Source of the DNA: a virus
IMG/VR virus record: IMGVR_UViG_3300023061_000537
Location: 1-24,185 of that record
DNA: 24,185 bases
Strand: one strand, 5' to 3'
The notes under the pieces were generated by a model. The model was given only the letters and a program-made list of their open reading frames with translations, searched no databases and had not been told where the DNA came from. This document shows positions 12,110 through 19,266 of the stretch, in pieces. Position numbers and translations under genes: made by a program. The first letter of the stretch is position 1; each line of letters starts with the position of its first letter.

Positions 12110-12170
12110 TTTAGTGGCAAAACTTTCCCCTGTCACGGGAAGATCAAGGGTTCAATTCCCTTATTGTCCG
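12100..12170 (+). tRNA. tRNA-Asp (GTC)
   Basis: Acceptor GGACAAT/ATTGTCC, anticodon stem TTCCC/GGGAA with loop CTGTCAC, anticodon GTC, T arm AAGGG-TTCAATT-CCCTT, discriminator G. The first 10 bases are also the last codons of the HNH_3 gene. Well formed. Confidence 0.93.
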
Positions 12171-12175
12171 CCCAT

Positions 12176-12246
12176 TCCAAGATCATTCAACGGTAGGATG
12201 GGTGGCTGTTAACCACCTAATCTTGGTTCGAATCCAAGTCTTGGAG
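12176..12246 (+). tRNA. tRNA-Asn (GTT)
   Basis: Acceptor TCCAAGA/TCTTGGA, anticodon stem GGTGG/CCACC with loop CTGTTAA, anticodon GTT, T arm CTTGG-TTCGAAT-CCAAG, discriminator G. Well formed. Confidence 0.93.
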
Positions 12247-12250
12247 CAAT

Positions 12251-12321
12251 AGATTTGTCGTCTAATGGTAGGACTTTCGGCTCTGAACCGAAAAATTGTG
12301 GTTCGAATCCATGCTAATCTA
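12251..12321 (+). tRNA. tRNA-Gln (CTG)
   Basis: Acceptor AGATTTG/CTAATCT with one T-T mismatch, anticodon stem TTCGG/CCGAA with loop CTCTGAA, anticodon CTG, T arm TGTGG-TTCGAAT-CCATG, discriminator A. Confidence 0.88.
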
Positions 12322-12325
12322 CTAA

Positions 12326-12397
12326 CCGAAGGAAGCCAAATGGCCAGGCAACGGACTGTAAACCCGTAATTTGTTGGTTCGATTCCAACCTTTCGGA
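12326..12397 (+). tRNA. tRNA-Tyr (GTA) with short variable loop
   Basis: Acceptor CCGAAGG/CTTTCGG, D stem GCC/GGC, anticodon loop CTGTAAA with anticodon GTA (stem ACGGA/CCCGT, one A-C mismatch), variable loop of only 5 bases (AATTT), T arm GTTGG-TTCGATT-CCAAC, discriminator A. Bacterial tRNA-Tyr normally has a long variable arm and a G1-C72 first pair; this one has a C1-G72 pair and a short loop, as in archaea and eukaryotes. Confidence 0.87.
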
Positions 12398-12401
12398 CAT
12401 T

Positions 12402-12410
12402 TGGTATAAT
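12402..12410 (+). promoter_or_regulatory. Extended -10 promoter after tRNA cluster
   Basis: TGGTATAAT (12402-12410) is a perfect -10 TATAAT with the TGn extension. No good -35 is seen. Transcription would start near 12417, so the GTG at 12411 would be upstream of it, which supports the ATG at 12435 as start of the next gene. Confidence 0.6.
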
Positions 12411-12434
12411 GTGTTTAAGTATTTAAGTAAAAGT

Positions 12435-12767
12435 ATGAATAAAGCGTGGAAAGATTTAGAAAAAACAACAGCAAAAATACTTAAGGGTAGAAGAATTATT
12501 CGTATGTCTTACAGTGAAATTAGTCCTGATGTCAAGTTAAAGGATTTTCCTTCTTTTAAGATTGACACTAAAAGGTACAAACGGTTTAGGGTATTTTCTC
12601 TTTATGAAACAGTTAAGGGGAAATATTGTAGAAAACATGGTGACAATCCAATATTAGTTTTAAGACAACATAATAAAGTTACCAAATTAGCAGTGATAGA
12701 TTTAAAACTATTGGCTAAATTTTTAGATTTTGTAAGAGAAAAAGGCGGAGAGAATGACTTCAAATAA
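12435..12767 (+). CDS. PD-(D/E)XK-like nuclease
   Basis: A 110-residue protein. 'NKAWKDLEKTTAKILKGRR' (2-20, E9) then 'SPDVKLKDFPSFKIDTKRYK' (30-49), with D32 and D44-x-K46, fit the E...D...(D/E)xK pattern of a PD-(D/E)XK nuclease with an N-terminal helix. 'ILVLRQHNKVTKLAVIDLKL' completes the core with a strand pair. Similar small phage proteins are annotated as putative Holliday-junction or restriction-like endonucleases. Start set at 12435 because of the promoter at 12402-12410; no strong ribosome site precedes it. It overlaps the dehydrogenase gene by 14 bases, whose GGAGAG ribosome site lies in its tail. Confidence 0.66.
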   Translation: MNKAWKDLEKTTAKILKGRRIIRMSYSEISPDVKLKDFPSFKIDTKRYKRFRVFSLYETVKGKYCRKHGDNPILVLRQHNKVTKLAVIDLKLLAKFLDFVREKGGENDFK

Positions 12768-13605
12768 TATAGTTTCAATAGCGATAATCGGACATACAGG
12801 AATGGTTGGTAATCAAGTTTATCGATGGTTTAAAAAAAGAATTTATCCTAAATATAAAGTAATGGGTTTATCTTTGGACAGGGAAACTTATAGTTGGGAA
12901 GAAATTAATCGAGATGCCGATTATATTTTTATTGCTGTCCCAACACCTTTTGACTGGAAAACAAAAGAATATAAAACAAATATTGTTGAAGAAGTTTTGG
13001 ATAAAATCGATAAGAATAAAAAGGTAATTATTAAATCAACAATTGTCCCTGGAACAACCGAGAGATTACAAAAAAAGTACCCAAAATTGTTTCTTTTATT
13101 CAATCCTGAATTTCTGAGTGAAAAAACAGCAGAATCAGATTTTATTAACCCTGATAGACAAATAATTGGATTTACAAAAAAAAGCTATCCATATGCCCAA
13201 GAAGTTTTACGTTTAATCCCTCAAAGTCCTTATGATGTAATATGTACATCAGGTGAAGCTGAAATTGCTAAATATGTCAATAATTTCCATGGAGCATTAA
13301 TGGTTATGTTCGCCAACTTTTTCTATGATATTTGTCAAAAAATTAATGCTGATTTTGACGTTGTTAAGGGTATTTCAACTGCGTCCAAATGGGTTGGTTC
13401 GCCAATGGGTAGAATGTATTGGGATGTATGGCATAAAGGGAAAAGGGGGTATGGAGGAAGTTGTTTCCCTAAAGACATCAATAGTTTGATTAATTGGTGT
13501 AAAGAAAATGGAATTAATACAGAAATAATTGAAGCGACACAGAAATCTAATATTCGTATATTAAAAAGTCAGGGTCTAACTGAAAAACTTTTAGAAAAAA
13601 GATAA
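12754..13605 (+). CDS. Nucleotide-sugar 6-dehydrogenase (UDP-glucose/GDP-mannose family), short
   Basis: A 283-residue protein with an N-terminal Rossmann domain ('GHTGMVG', 13-19), 'KSTIVPGTT' (94-102), 'FNPEFLSE' (116-123, E119), 'EIAKYVNNF' (170-178, K173 and N177) and the catalytic cysteine in 'GYGGSCFPKD' (232-241, C237). It should oxidise a UDP- or GDP-sugar to the uronic acid with NAD+. Family members are usually about 390-450 residues; this one stops after the central domain and lacks the C-terminal sugar-nucleotide-binding domain. That may be a genuine phage minimal form, or it may act with a partner. It fits with the GT4 glycosyltransferase at 23126 in a surface-polysaccharide or DNA/capsid-glycan role. 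Ends TAATG into the next gene. Confidence 0.85.
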   Translation: MTSNNIVSIAIIGHTGMVGNQVYRWFKKRIYPKYKVMGLSLDRETYSWEEINRDADYIFIAVPTPFDWKTKEYKTNIVEEVLDKIDKNKKVIIKSTIVPGTTERLQKKYPKLFLLFNPEFLSEKTAESDFINPDRQIIGFTKKSYPYAQEVLRLIPQSPYDVICTSGEAEIAKYVNNFHGALMVMFANFFYDICQKINADFDVVKGISTASKWVGSPMGRMYWDVWHKGKRGYGGSCFPKDINSLINWCKENGINTEIIEATQKSNIRILKSQGLTEKLLEKR

Positions 13606-14804
13606 TGGAAGTAAAAAATATATCAATCCAAAAAATACATAAAGCTAAATATAATCCACGAATAATTTACGATAAAGAATTTCAGGATTTGATTAGTTCC
13701 ATTAAAGAATTTGGGTTTGTTGAACCAATCGTTGTTAATACTAGAGAACATGCAGATTTTGAAAAACACCAATGGACAATCGTTGGAGGACACCAAAGAT
13801 ACGAAGCTGCTAAAAAAATAGGGCATAAAGAAGTTCCTGTAATTTTTGTTAACCTCTCACCACAAAAGGAAAAAATTCTTAACTTGGCATTGAATAAAAT
13901 AACGGGGGAATTTGACAATACAATGTTGGCGGAGATAATGTATGGACTTGTCGAAGAAGATAAATTAACACCAGACGACATACTGGGTTTTTCTCATGAA
14001 GAAATTAGTAAACTTTTAGACACAGTTATGGATATTGGCGACGAAGATGATGATTTTGATTTAGAAAAAGAAAAAGGATTAGCAAAAAACACCAAGATAA
14101 AGAATGGCGATATATATGAAATTGGCAAACATCGATTGATGTGTGGTAACAGTACTATCATGAAATCTGTCAGGATATTAATGAACGGAGAAAAAGCCAA
14201 TATGATATTTACAGATCCACCATTTAATGTAGGACTTGAATATCAAGAGTACCAAGATAACAAAACAGACGATGAATATATGAGTTTTTGTAAAAAGTTC
14301 ATGAAAAATATCCATAATATAATGAGTGATAAATCATCAATTTATTTAATGATTGCCGATAAGTATACAATCCGAGTCGGTACATTATTTGAAGATTTAT
14401 TTAGATTCTCACAAATATTATTTTGGGTAAAAGAAAACCCAACATTAGGTAACAGTGATTATCAATATAATTATGAGGCAATCCTTTATGGTTGGAGAAA
14501 AGGCGGTAAACATAAGTTTTATGGTGGCAATGCCGAACCAGCCGCTAACTTTGTTAAAAGGGATAGGGGTAAAGATAAAGTTGAACATCCAGCACAAAGG
14601 CCAATTGAATTAGTCAACGATTACATTAAAAACTCTAGCCAGCGAGATGAACTGGTTGTTGACTTATTTGGTGGTTCAGGAACAACAATGGTATCTGCAA
14701 ATTCTTGTAATAGACGATGTTATATGATGGAGATGGATCCGATATATGTTCAAATTATTATTAATAGAATGAAGAAAATTGGAGTCGATGCCAAATTAAT
14801 ATAA
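13605..14804 (+). CDS. ParB-like domain plus N6-adenine DNA methyltransferase
   Basis: A 399-residue protein. Residues 1-100 are a ParB/sulfiredoxin-like domain ('YNPRIIYDKEFQDLISSI', 'VGGHQRYEAA' 60-69). Residues 165-399 are a beta-class methyltransferase: catalytic 'TDPPFN' (203-208), then the SAM-binding 'DLFGGSGTT' (353-361), 'HPAQRP' (328-333). It would methylate adenine (or cytosine N4) in DNA. This is a different gene from the Dam fusion at 6024, so the phage carries two ParB-linked methyltransferases. Starts by TAATG overlap with the dehydrogenase and ends 3 bases before the terminase small-subunit candidate. Likely role: protection from host restriction or packaging/replication marking. 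Confidence 0.92.
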   Translation: MEVKNISIQKIHKAKYNPRIIYDKEFQDLISSIKEFGFVEPIVVNTREHADFEKHQWTIVGGHQRYEAAKKIGHKEVPVIFVNLSPQKEKILNLALNKITGEFDNTMLAEIMYGLVEEDKLTPDDILGFSHEEISKLLDTVMDIGDEDDDFDLEKEKGLAKNTKIKNGDIYEIGKHRLMCGNSTIMKSVRILMNGEKANMIFTDPPFNVGLEYQEYQDNKTDDEYMSFCKKFMKNIHNIMSDKSSIYLMIADKYTIRVGTLFEDLFRFSQILFWVKENPTLGNSDYQYNYEAILYGWRKGGKHKFYGGNAEPAANFVKRDRGKDKVEHPAQRPIELVNDYIKNSSQRDELVVDLFGGSGTTMVSANSCNRRCYMMEMDPIYVQIIINRMKKIGVDAKLI

Positions 14805-14807
14805 GAA

Positions 14808-15458
14808 ATGGCCAAACAAAAATTACCATCTACTAAAGAAATAATAGCTGAGGCTCAAAATGTTGATCCCGATAATTTCAATAAAATAGCTTTGCGTAGA
14901 AGTAAGGTTAGAGAACTTATGAGAATGGGATATGGGACTTATCAAATATTTCGTATTTTAGAAAAAGGCATTAAGGTTGACAAAAATCAGACTGTTAAAG
15001 TCCCAACATCAGTAGCATCAGTAACAAATGATATAGAATATATTAGACAAGATGAAATGGCTCAAGATATCGATTTTAATGAAAAAAGAGCTGAAGTTAA
15101 AGATAAACTTGATTTCTTATACCAGAGATCAATACAAGAATATCTACAGGCAAGAGGTGCAACGAGAGCAACTTTTATGAATACTGCTCTATCAATTTTG
15201 GGTAAAATAATGGATATGGAGGGGATTAAATCTCCTGAAAATTTAAATGTTAATCTAAATGCAGAAGCTAAAATAGCACAGTTTTCTGTAGAAATGCATA
15301 AATTAAGTAAAGATGAAAAATCTACTATTCTCACCGCAATTCGCAAAGTTCGTGAACAACGCAAGTCTGGAGGAGTTGGACACACTGGAGTTCCTAACAA
15401 ACCATCCAGAGTATCAACACAAACCAGTAACGATGAAAGAGTTTCTGGAAAATCCTAA
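14808..15458 (+). CDS. Terminase small subunit candidate
   Basis: A 216-residue protein. The N-terminal half ('LRRSKVRELMRMGYGTYQIF', about 29-48) looks like a helix-turn-helix followed by helical oligomerisation segments ('KRAEVKDKLDFLYQRSIQEY'). The C-terminus is low-complexity. It lies directly upstream of TerL and overlaps it by 26 bases, the usual place for TerS, which recognises packaging sites and stimulates TerL. Identification depends on position plus HTH pattern; small subunits are poorly conserved. Confidence 0.7.
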   Translation: MAKQKLPSTKEIIAEAQNVDPDNFNKIALRRSKVRELMRMGYGTYQIFRILEKGIKVDKNQTVKVPTSVASVTNDIEYIRQDEMAQDIDFNEKRAEVKDKLDFLYQRSIQEYLQARGATRATFMNTALSILGKIMDMEGIKSPENLNVNLNAEAKIAQFSVEMHKLSKDEKSTILTAIRKVREQRKSGGVGHTGVPNKPSRVSTQTSNDERVSGKS

Positions 15459-16989
15459 ATTTGTTACCGAACAAGACAAACCAAGACCTTATAATAAACA
15501 ACTTCTTATAGATATTTTTGATAAAACTTCTACTTGGGAGGAATTTGAAAACTTGGGAAAATATGAAGAAGTTTTATATATTGCGGGGATTGGTTCGGGC
15601 AAATCTTATGTTTCTTCAATGGCAATTGTTTATATCATTCATCGCCTTTTGTGTTTAAGAAATCCTCAAAAGTATTTTAAGTTTGCTAAGGGTACTAAAA
15701 TTGCTTTCGTCAATATTTCTAAATCGTTCAGTCAGGCTAAGGACATTGTTTTTGGTGAAATTAAAAATAGAATAGACAACAATCAATGGTTTCAAAATTT
15801 TTACCCATCTGATCCTCGTATTAAATCAAAAATACGAATGCCTAAAAACATTTTCATATTACCGCTAGGATCTAATGAAGAATCACCTCTAGGATATAAC
15901 ATTTTTGGATCAGTTATAGATGAAGCATCTTTTCATACATTAACTAAAGATAAAGATTACGCCGAAGAATCATATAATCAAATTAAAAAACGTATTCGTT
16001 CTCGTTTCTTTAGTAAGGGAAAAATGTTTATTATTACTTCTCCCAGATATGTTTATGACTTTGCTGAAACAAAATTCGAAGAAGAAAAGGATAATCCTAG
16101 AGTATTAAGAAGAAGAACTCCTTTATGGGAAGCTATGCCTGCAGAAATGTTTAGTGGAGAAAAATTTGATTTAGGTAAATATTTATCTAGCAAAGGAAAA
16201 GGGATAATGGTGCCAGTCGAATATGAAAACGAGTTTCAACAAAATCCAGAAAGGGCAATGAGAGATTATGGTGCTCAACCATCAATGGCTATCCAGGGAT
16301 TTTTTAACAATCCAGAAGTACTTAATAACAACGCTAATTATAATCGGAAACACCCCGTAAGTCTCAAAACAGGAGAGTTTTCAGAATGGTTTTATAACCA
16401 TAAGGGTAGTGAAAATTTTGATACTGATAAAAGATTTATCCATATCGACTTAGGACTTAATAGAGAAGGAAAGGGGGATTGTGCTGGTTTTGCAATGGGT
16501 AAATTTAATGGATGGAAAGATGTTAAAAGTATTAAAGGCAAAATAGAAAAACGTCCTAAAATATTTATCGATCTAATGATGCAAATAAAGGCAGGCCCTA
16601 AAGATGAAATCCAATTTGAAGATGTTAGACAAATAATTTATAAACTAAAAGATATTGGATACAATATTCATCTTATTACTTTTGACGGGTGGCAATCAGT
16701 TGATTCCGTTCAGACACTAAAATCAGCAGGATTTAATGCCGATTTTTTCTCAGTAGATCGTAATCCAGAAGCATATTATACGCTTAAAGCGGCTGTTTTA
16801 GATAAACGATTAGATTATTATTACTACAAACCTCTGATTACCGAACTACAACAACTAGAAGAAGTCAAAGGAATGAAAATTGATCATCCACGACAAGGAA
16901 GTAAAGATGTCGCTGATGCAGTAGCGGGTGTTTGTTATCAATGTGGAAAAGGTACACCAGGTTACGGTTTTAAGGTAGTAGGTAAGTAA
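15433..16989 (+). CDS. terL: Terminase large subunit
   Basis: A 518-residue packaging motor. Walker A 'AGIGSGKS' (51-58), Walker B 'SVIDEAS' (160-166), coupling motif 'ITSP' (201-204), then an RNase H-fold nuclease with 'HIDLG' (D339), 'TFDGW' (D418) and 'KDVADA' (D492/D495). It pumps DNA into the prohead using ATP and cuts the concatemer. I place the start at the ATG at 15433, not at 15313: codons from 15313 to 15432 in this frame (ctg, ccg, acg, gac) are unlike the rest of the genome, whereas the overlapping small-subunit frame uses typical ones. No ribosome site is visible, so translation is probably coupled. Confidence 0.95.
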   Translation: MKEFLENPKFVTEQDKPRPYNKQLLIDIFDKTSTWEEFENLGKYEEVLYIAGIGSGKSYVSSMAIVYIIHRLLCLRNPQKYFKFAKGTKIAFVNISKSFSQAKDIVFGEIKNRIDNNQWFQNFYPSDPRIKSKIRMPKNIFILPLGSNEESPLGYNIFGSVIDEASFHTLTKDKDYAEESYNQIKKRIRSRFFSKGKMFIITSPRYVYDFAETKFEEEKDNPRVLRRRTPLWEAMPAEMFSGEKFDLGKYLSSKGKGIMVPVEYENEFQQNPERAMRDYGAQPSMAIQGFFNNPEVLNNNANYNRKHPVSLKTGEFSEWFYNHKGSENFDTDKRFIHIDLGLNREGKGDCAGFAMGKFNGWKDVKSIKGKIEKRPKIFIDLMMQIKAGPKDEIQFEDVRQIIYKLKDIGYNIHLITFDGWQSVDSVQTLKSAGFNADFFSVDRNPEAYYTLKAAVLDKRLDYYYYKPLITELQQLEEVKGMKIDHPRQGSKDVADAVAGVCYQCGKGTPGYGFKVVGK

Positions 16990-17040
16990 TTGATTTTCTT
17001 TTCAAAAAAAGGTATATTTTAGAAAGAAATCAATTTTTCT
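16988..17040 (+). terminator. Hairpin terminator after terL
   Basis: AATTGATTTTCTTT (16988-17001) pairs with AAAGAAATCAATT (17023-17035), 13 pairs with one bulged T, followed by TTTCTT. The AT-rich stem with a T-run is a plausible intrinsic terminator or attenuator between terL and the portal gene. Confidence 0.5.
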
Positions 17041-17050
17041 TAAAAAAACT

Positions 17051-18613
17051 ATGAAAATCCCAAAATTTTTAGAAAAAACTATTCTAAATAGTGATAATGT
17101 TAAAGCAAAGATCGAAGAAGCCAAGAAGAAAAGCGAATCTGATACATCAAAAGATTTGAATCAAAAGTTAACAACACAACATAACAAAGAAGTCGTAGAA
17201 GAAGTTAATAAGGCATTGAAAGCTGCTAAAAAAGATTGGTCTTTTGAAACTGTTAAGGCACTCGACAACCGATTTCATCGTTCTCGTAAATATATTACTA
17301 CTTCAAGTGGAACAGAAACATTCTTAGCTAATATTTTATTATCTGGGAAAAACTATAATACATTATCAACATTGTTTAGTGATTCTCCTGGTTCAATTCA
17401 GTGTGCAACAAGAATCAAAGAAGCTGTGTTGGGTGGTGGATATGTAATTAAGCCGTCTGTAGGAGGTAAAAAGGGTTCTAAAAAAGATTTAAAAAGATTA
17501 ATTGATTTTTTTGATAACCCCAATCCTGATGACACAATCGAAACATTACTTGGTGTTTGTATTGAAAACTATCTTGCTTATGGAGATTTTTATTTAGAGA
17601 AAGTACCGACAAAAAGAAGTGCCAATAATAAAAAGAAAACAATGGAAGTGGCTGAACTTTACAACCTTGATCCAACGACAATGACTATTTTAGTTGATGC
17701 TGAAAAAAAGAAAAAAGGCGTGATAGAGAAAGTTGGATATAAAAGGAAAACAACTGAGAATAAATCTGTTGTATATAATTTGGATGAGATTTTTCAAGGT
17801 AAAAGACCAAGTCGTAGAGCTTCTTTATATGGTAGAGCCGTTTTAGAAGATAATACTGCCACACTACAATTACTATTAAGGGCATTAACTTACAATATCA
17901 ATATTTTAAGAAACGGTGGTCGTCCACCCATTCAACTACAATTACCCGAAGATTCTACTGAAGCAGATGCAGATTCGGTATCCGCATGGTTTGAGAAGAA
18001 TTATATGGGGCCTCATAATGCAGGCAAAACATTAATATCGTTTAAAGGCGCTAAAGCAGAAACATTAGGACTTACACCTCAAGATATGGCATATTTAGAA
18101 TTACTTAATTTTGGCATTAGAGAGGTTGCGGGACAATATGGAGTTCCGTTACCCATGATTGGATTCCCCGAAGGTACAAATAGAGCAACAATGAGTGAAA
18201 TGAGGCGTGCTTTTTACTTAACTAATATATTCTCTTTAAGAAAATTAATTTCACAAAAAATTACAAAAGTGATTATACAGGATAGCATGAAAATTGAAGG
18301 ATGGAGAATAGACTTTAAAACTGCAGGACTAGAGGAATCTGAGGCTTCAAGGCGTGACTTTATGATGGCAAGAGATAAAGGACTATATTCATTTAATGAA
18401 GCTAGAATGTCTATGGGGTTACTACCAATTAGTGAGGAATGGGCTAATAAATATTATTTAGTTGGTACTAAAAACGACTCAATGATTGAGGTGGAAAAGG
18501 CTATTGGTAGAGTATCAGATACATCTTCTCCTGACGCATCTCGTGGGAAAGATAATCGTGGGCCAGGAGATAAAGATCCTAAAGAAGATGAGAGTTCTCA
18601 CGATGAAAAATAG
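17051..18613 (+). CDS. Portal protein (HK97 type)
   Basis: A 520-residue protein. 'AVLGGGYVIKP' (about 126-136), 'NPNPDDTIETLLGVCIENYL' (about 157-176), 'YGDFYLEKV' , 'LLLRALTYNINILRNGGRPP' and 'VAGQYGVPLPMIGF' match the core and the wing of HK97-type portals; the final ~50 residues are acidic and disordered. The dodecameric portal forms the vertex through which DNA enters and leaves. It lies right after terL as usual. No ribosome site is seen before the ATG at 17051 (TTAAAAAAACT), and a hairpin precedes it. It is followed by a new promoter at 18617. Confidence 0.93.
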   Translation: MKIPKFLEKTILNSDNVKAKIEEAKKKSESDTSKDLNQKLTTQHNKEVVEEVNKALKAAKKDWSFETVKALDNRFHRSRKYITTSSGTETFLANILLSGKNYNTLSTLFSDSPGSIQCATRIKEAVLGGGYVIKPSVGGKKGSKKDLKRLIDFFDNPNPDDTIETLLGVCIENYLAYGDFYLEKVPTKRSANNKKKTMEVAELYNLDPTTMTILVDAEKKKKGVIEKVGYKRKTTENKSVVYNLDEIFQGKRPSRRASLYGRAVLEDNTATLQLLLRALTYNINILRNGGRPPIQLQLPEDSTEADADSVSAWFEKNYMGPHNAGKTLISFKGAKAETLGLTPQDMAYLELLNFGIREVAGQYGVPLPMIGFPEGTNRATMSEMRRAFYLTNIFSLRKLISQKITKVIIQDSMKIEGWRIDFKTAGLEESEASRRDFMMARDKGLYSFNEARMSMGLLPISEEWANKYYLVGTKNDSMIEVEKAIGRVSDTSSPDASRGKDNRGPGDKDPKEDESSHDEK

Positions 18614-18616
18614 ATA

Positions 18617-18645
18617 TTGATTTTTAATAACATTTTTGATACAAT
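18617..18645 (+). promoter_or_regulatory. Sigma-70-like promoter downstream of portal gene
   Basis: TTGATT (18617-18622) and TACAAT (18640-18645) with a 17-base spacer; the start would be near 18652, 28 bases before the ATG at 18680. It lies in a 66-base gap just after the portal stop codon. Confidence 0.68.
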
Positions 18646-18679
18646 ATAAAAAGTTAAAGATTAAGTAAAAGGAGGCATA

Positions 18680-19006
18680 ATGCCAGCACCAAATATTCCT
18701 AATACAGGTCAAAAGACAATTAGGGCACGAATGAAAGTAGAATCTTTTGTTTCACCTGAAAAACCAACGGTAAAACAACTTCAAGATTTTGACAAAAAGG
18801 TAAACGATTTTCTCGACACGATTGATAATACAAAAAGATTTCTCAACGGACGTAACTCTTATTCTATTGGAAATAAAATTTATATTCTAGTTTGGTATCT
18901 TAATAAAATAGCGGATGAACCAGTTACTACCCCTTTCGGTAATAAGGTTAAACAAGGACAACCTGTTATAAAAGAAGATGTCAAACCGAATAATAACTCC
19001 CAATAA
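18680..19006 (+). CDS. Hypothetical protein
   Basis: A 108-residue protein with a strong AAAGGAGG ribosome site and its own promoter. The middle is helical ('VKQLQDFDKKVNDFLDTIDN') and contains no cysteine motif; the C-terminus is Lys/Asn-rich. It lies between the portal and a zinc-ribbon gene, which it overlaps by 29 bases. A structural or scaffold accessory role is possible from location only. Confidence 0.72.
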   Translation: MPAPNIPNTGQKTIRARMKVESFVSPEKPTVKQLQDFDKKVNDFLDTIDNTKRFLNGRNSYSIGNKIYILVWYLNKIADEPVTTPFGNKVKQGQPVIKEDVKPNNNSQ

Positions 19007-19250
19007 AAAACATATTAACGATGTAGAAAAAGTTGATATACCGTTCGTTAAATGTTGTGTTTGTGGGATTCCCACAACACAGGGATTACATCAAATAAGA
19101 TTAATAATGGTTAAACCAGCGAAAATGCAGAAAAATAAATATACTGGAGAAATCAGACGAATCCCCCCAGTAATGAAAAGAGAAGATGTTTATTTATGCA
19201 TTAATTGTGTAGAAAAGAAAAAACTATGGCCAGGAAAAAAACCAACATAA
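18978..19250 (+). CDS. Zinc-ribbon protein
   Basis: A 90-residue protein with CxxC pairs C26/C29 ('CCVCG') and C74/C77 ('CINC') separated by 44 residues with a basic loop ('KMQKNKYTGEIRR'). Ribosome site is weak (AAAGAAG). It overlaps the previous gene by 29 bases. A nucleic-acid or zinc-binding protein of unknown function, similar in layout to the ones at 20802 and 22238. Confidence 0.66.
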   Translation: MSNRIITPNKKHINDVEKVDIPFVKCCVCGIPTTQGLHQIRLIMVKPAKMQKNKYTGEIRRIPPVMKREDVYLCINCVEKKKLWPGKKPT

Positions 19251-19266
19251 TTAATAAATACAAATT

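Noticed and set aside
11841-12212. 123-codon frame overlapping the HNH_3 gene and tRNA-Asp/Asn
   Set aside because: It runs through two well-formed tRNA genes and is in another phase of a clear endonuclease gene, so it is a shadow.
12411-12434. GTG start at 12411 for the PD-(D/E)XK-like gene
   Set aside because: It lies upstream of the predicted transcription start of the extended -10 promoter; ATG 12435 is preferred.
15313-15432. Upstream extension of terL to ATG 15313
   Set aside because: The extra 40 codons use unusual codons for this genome and overlap the small-subunit frame, whose codons look typical; ATG 15433 is kept, though the extension is not strictly excluded.
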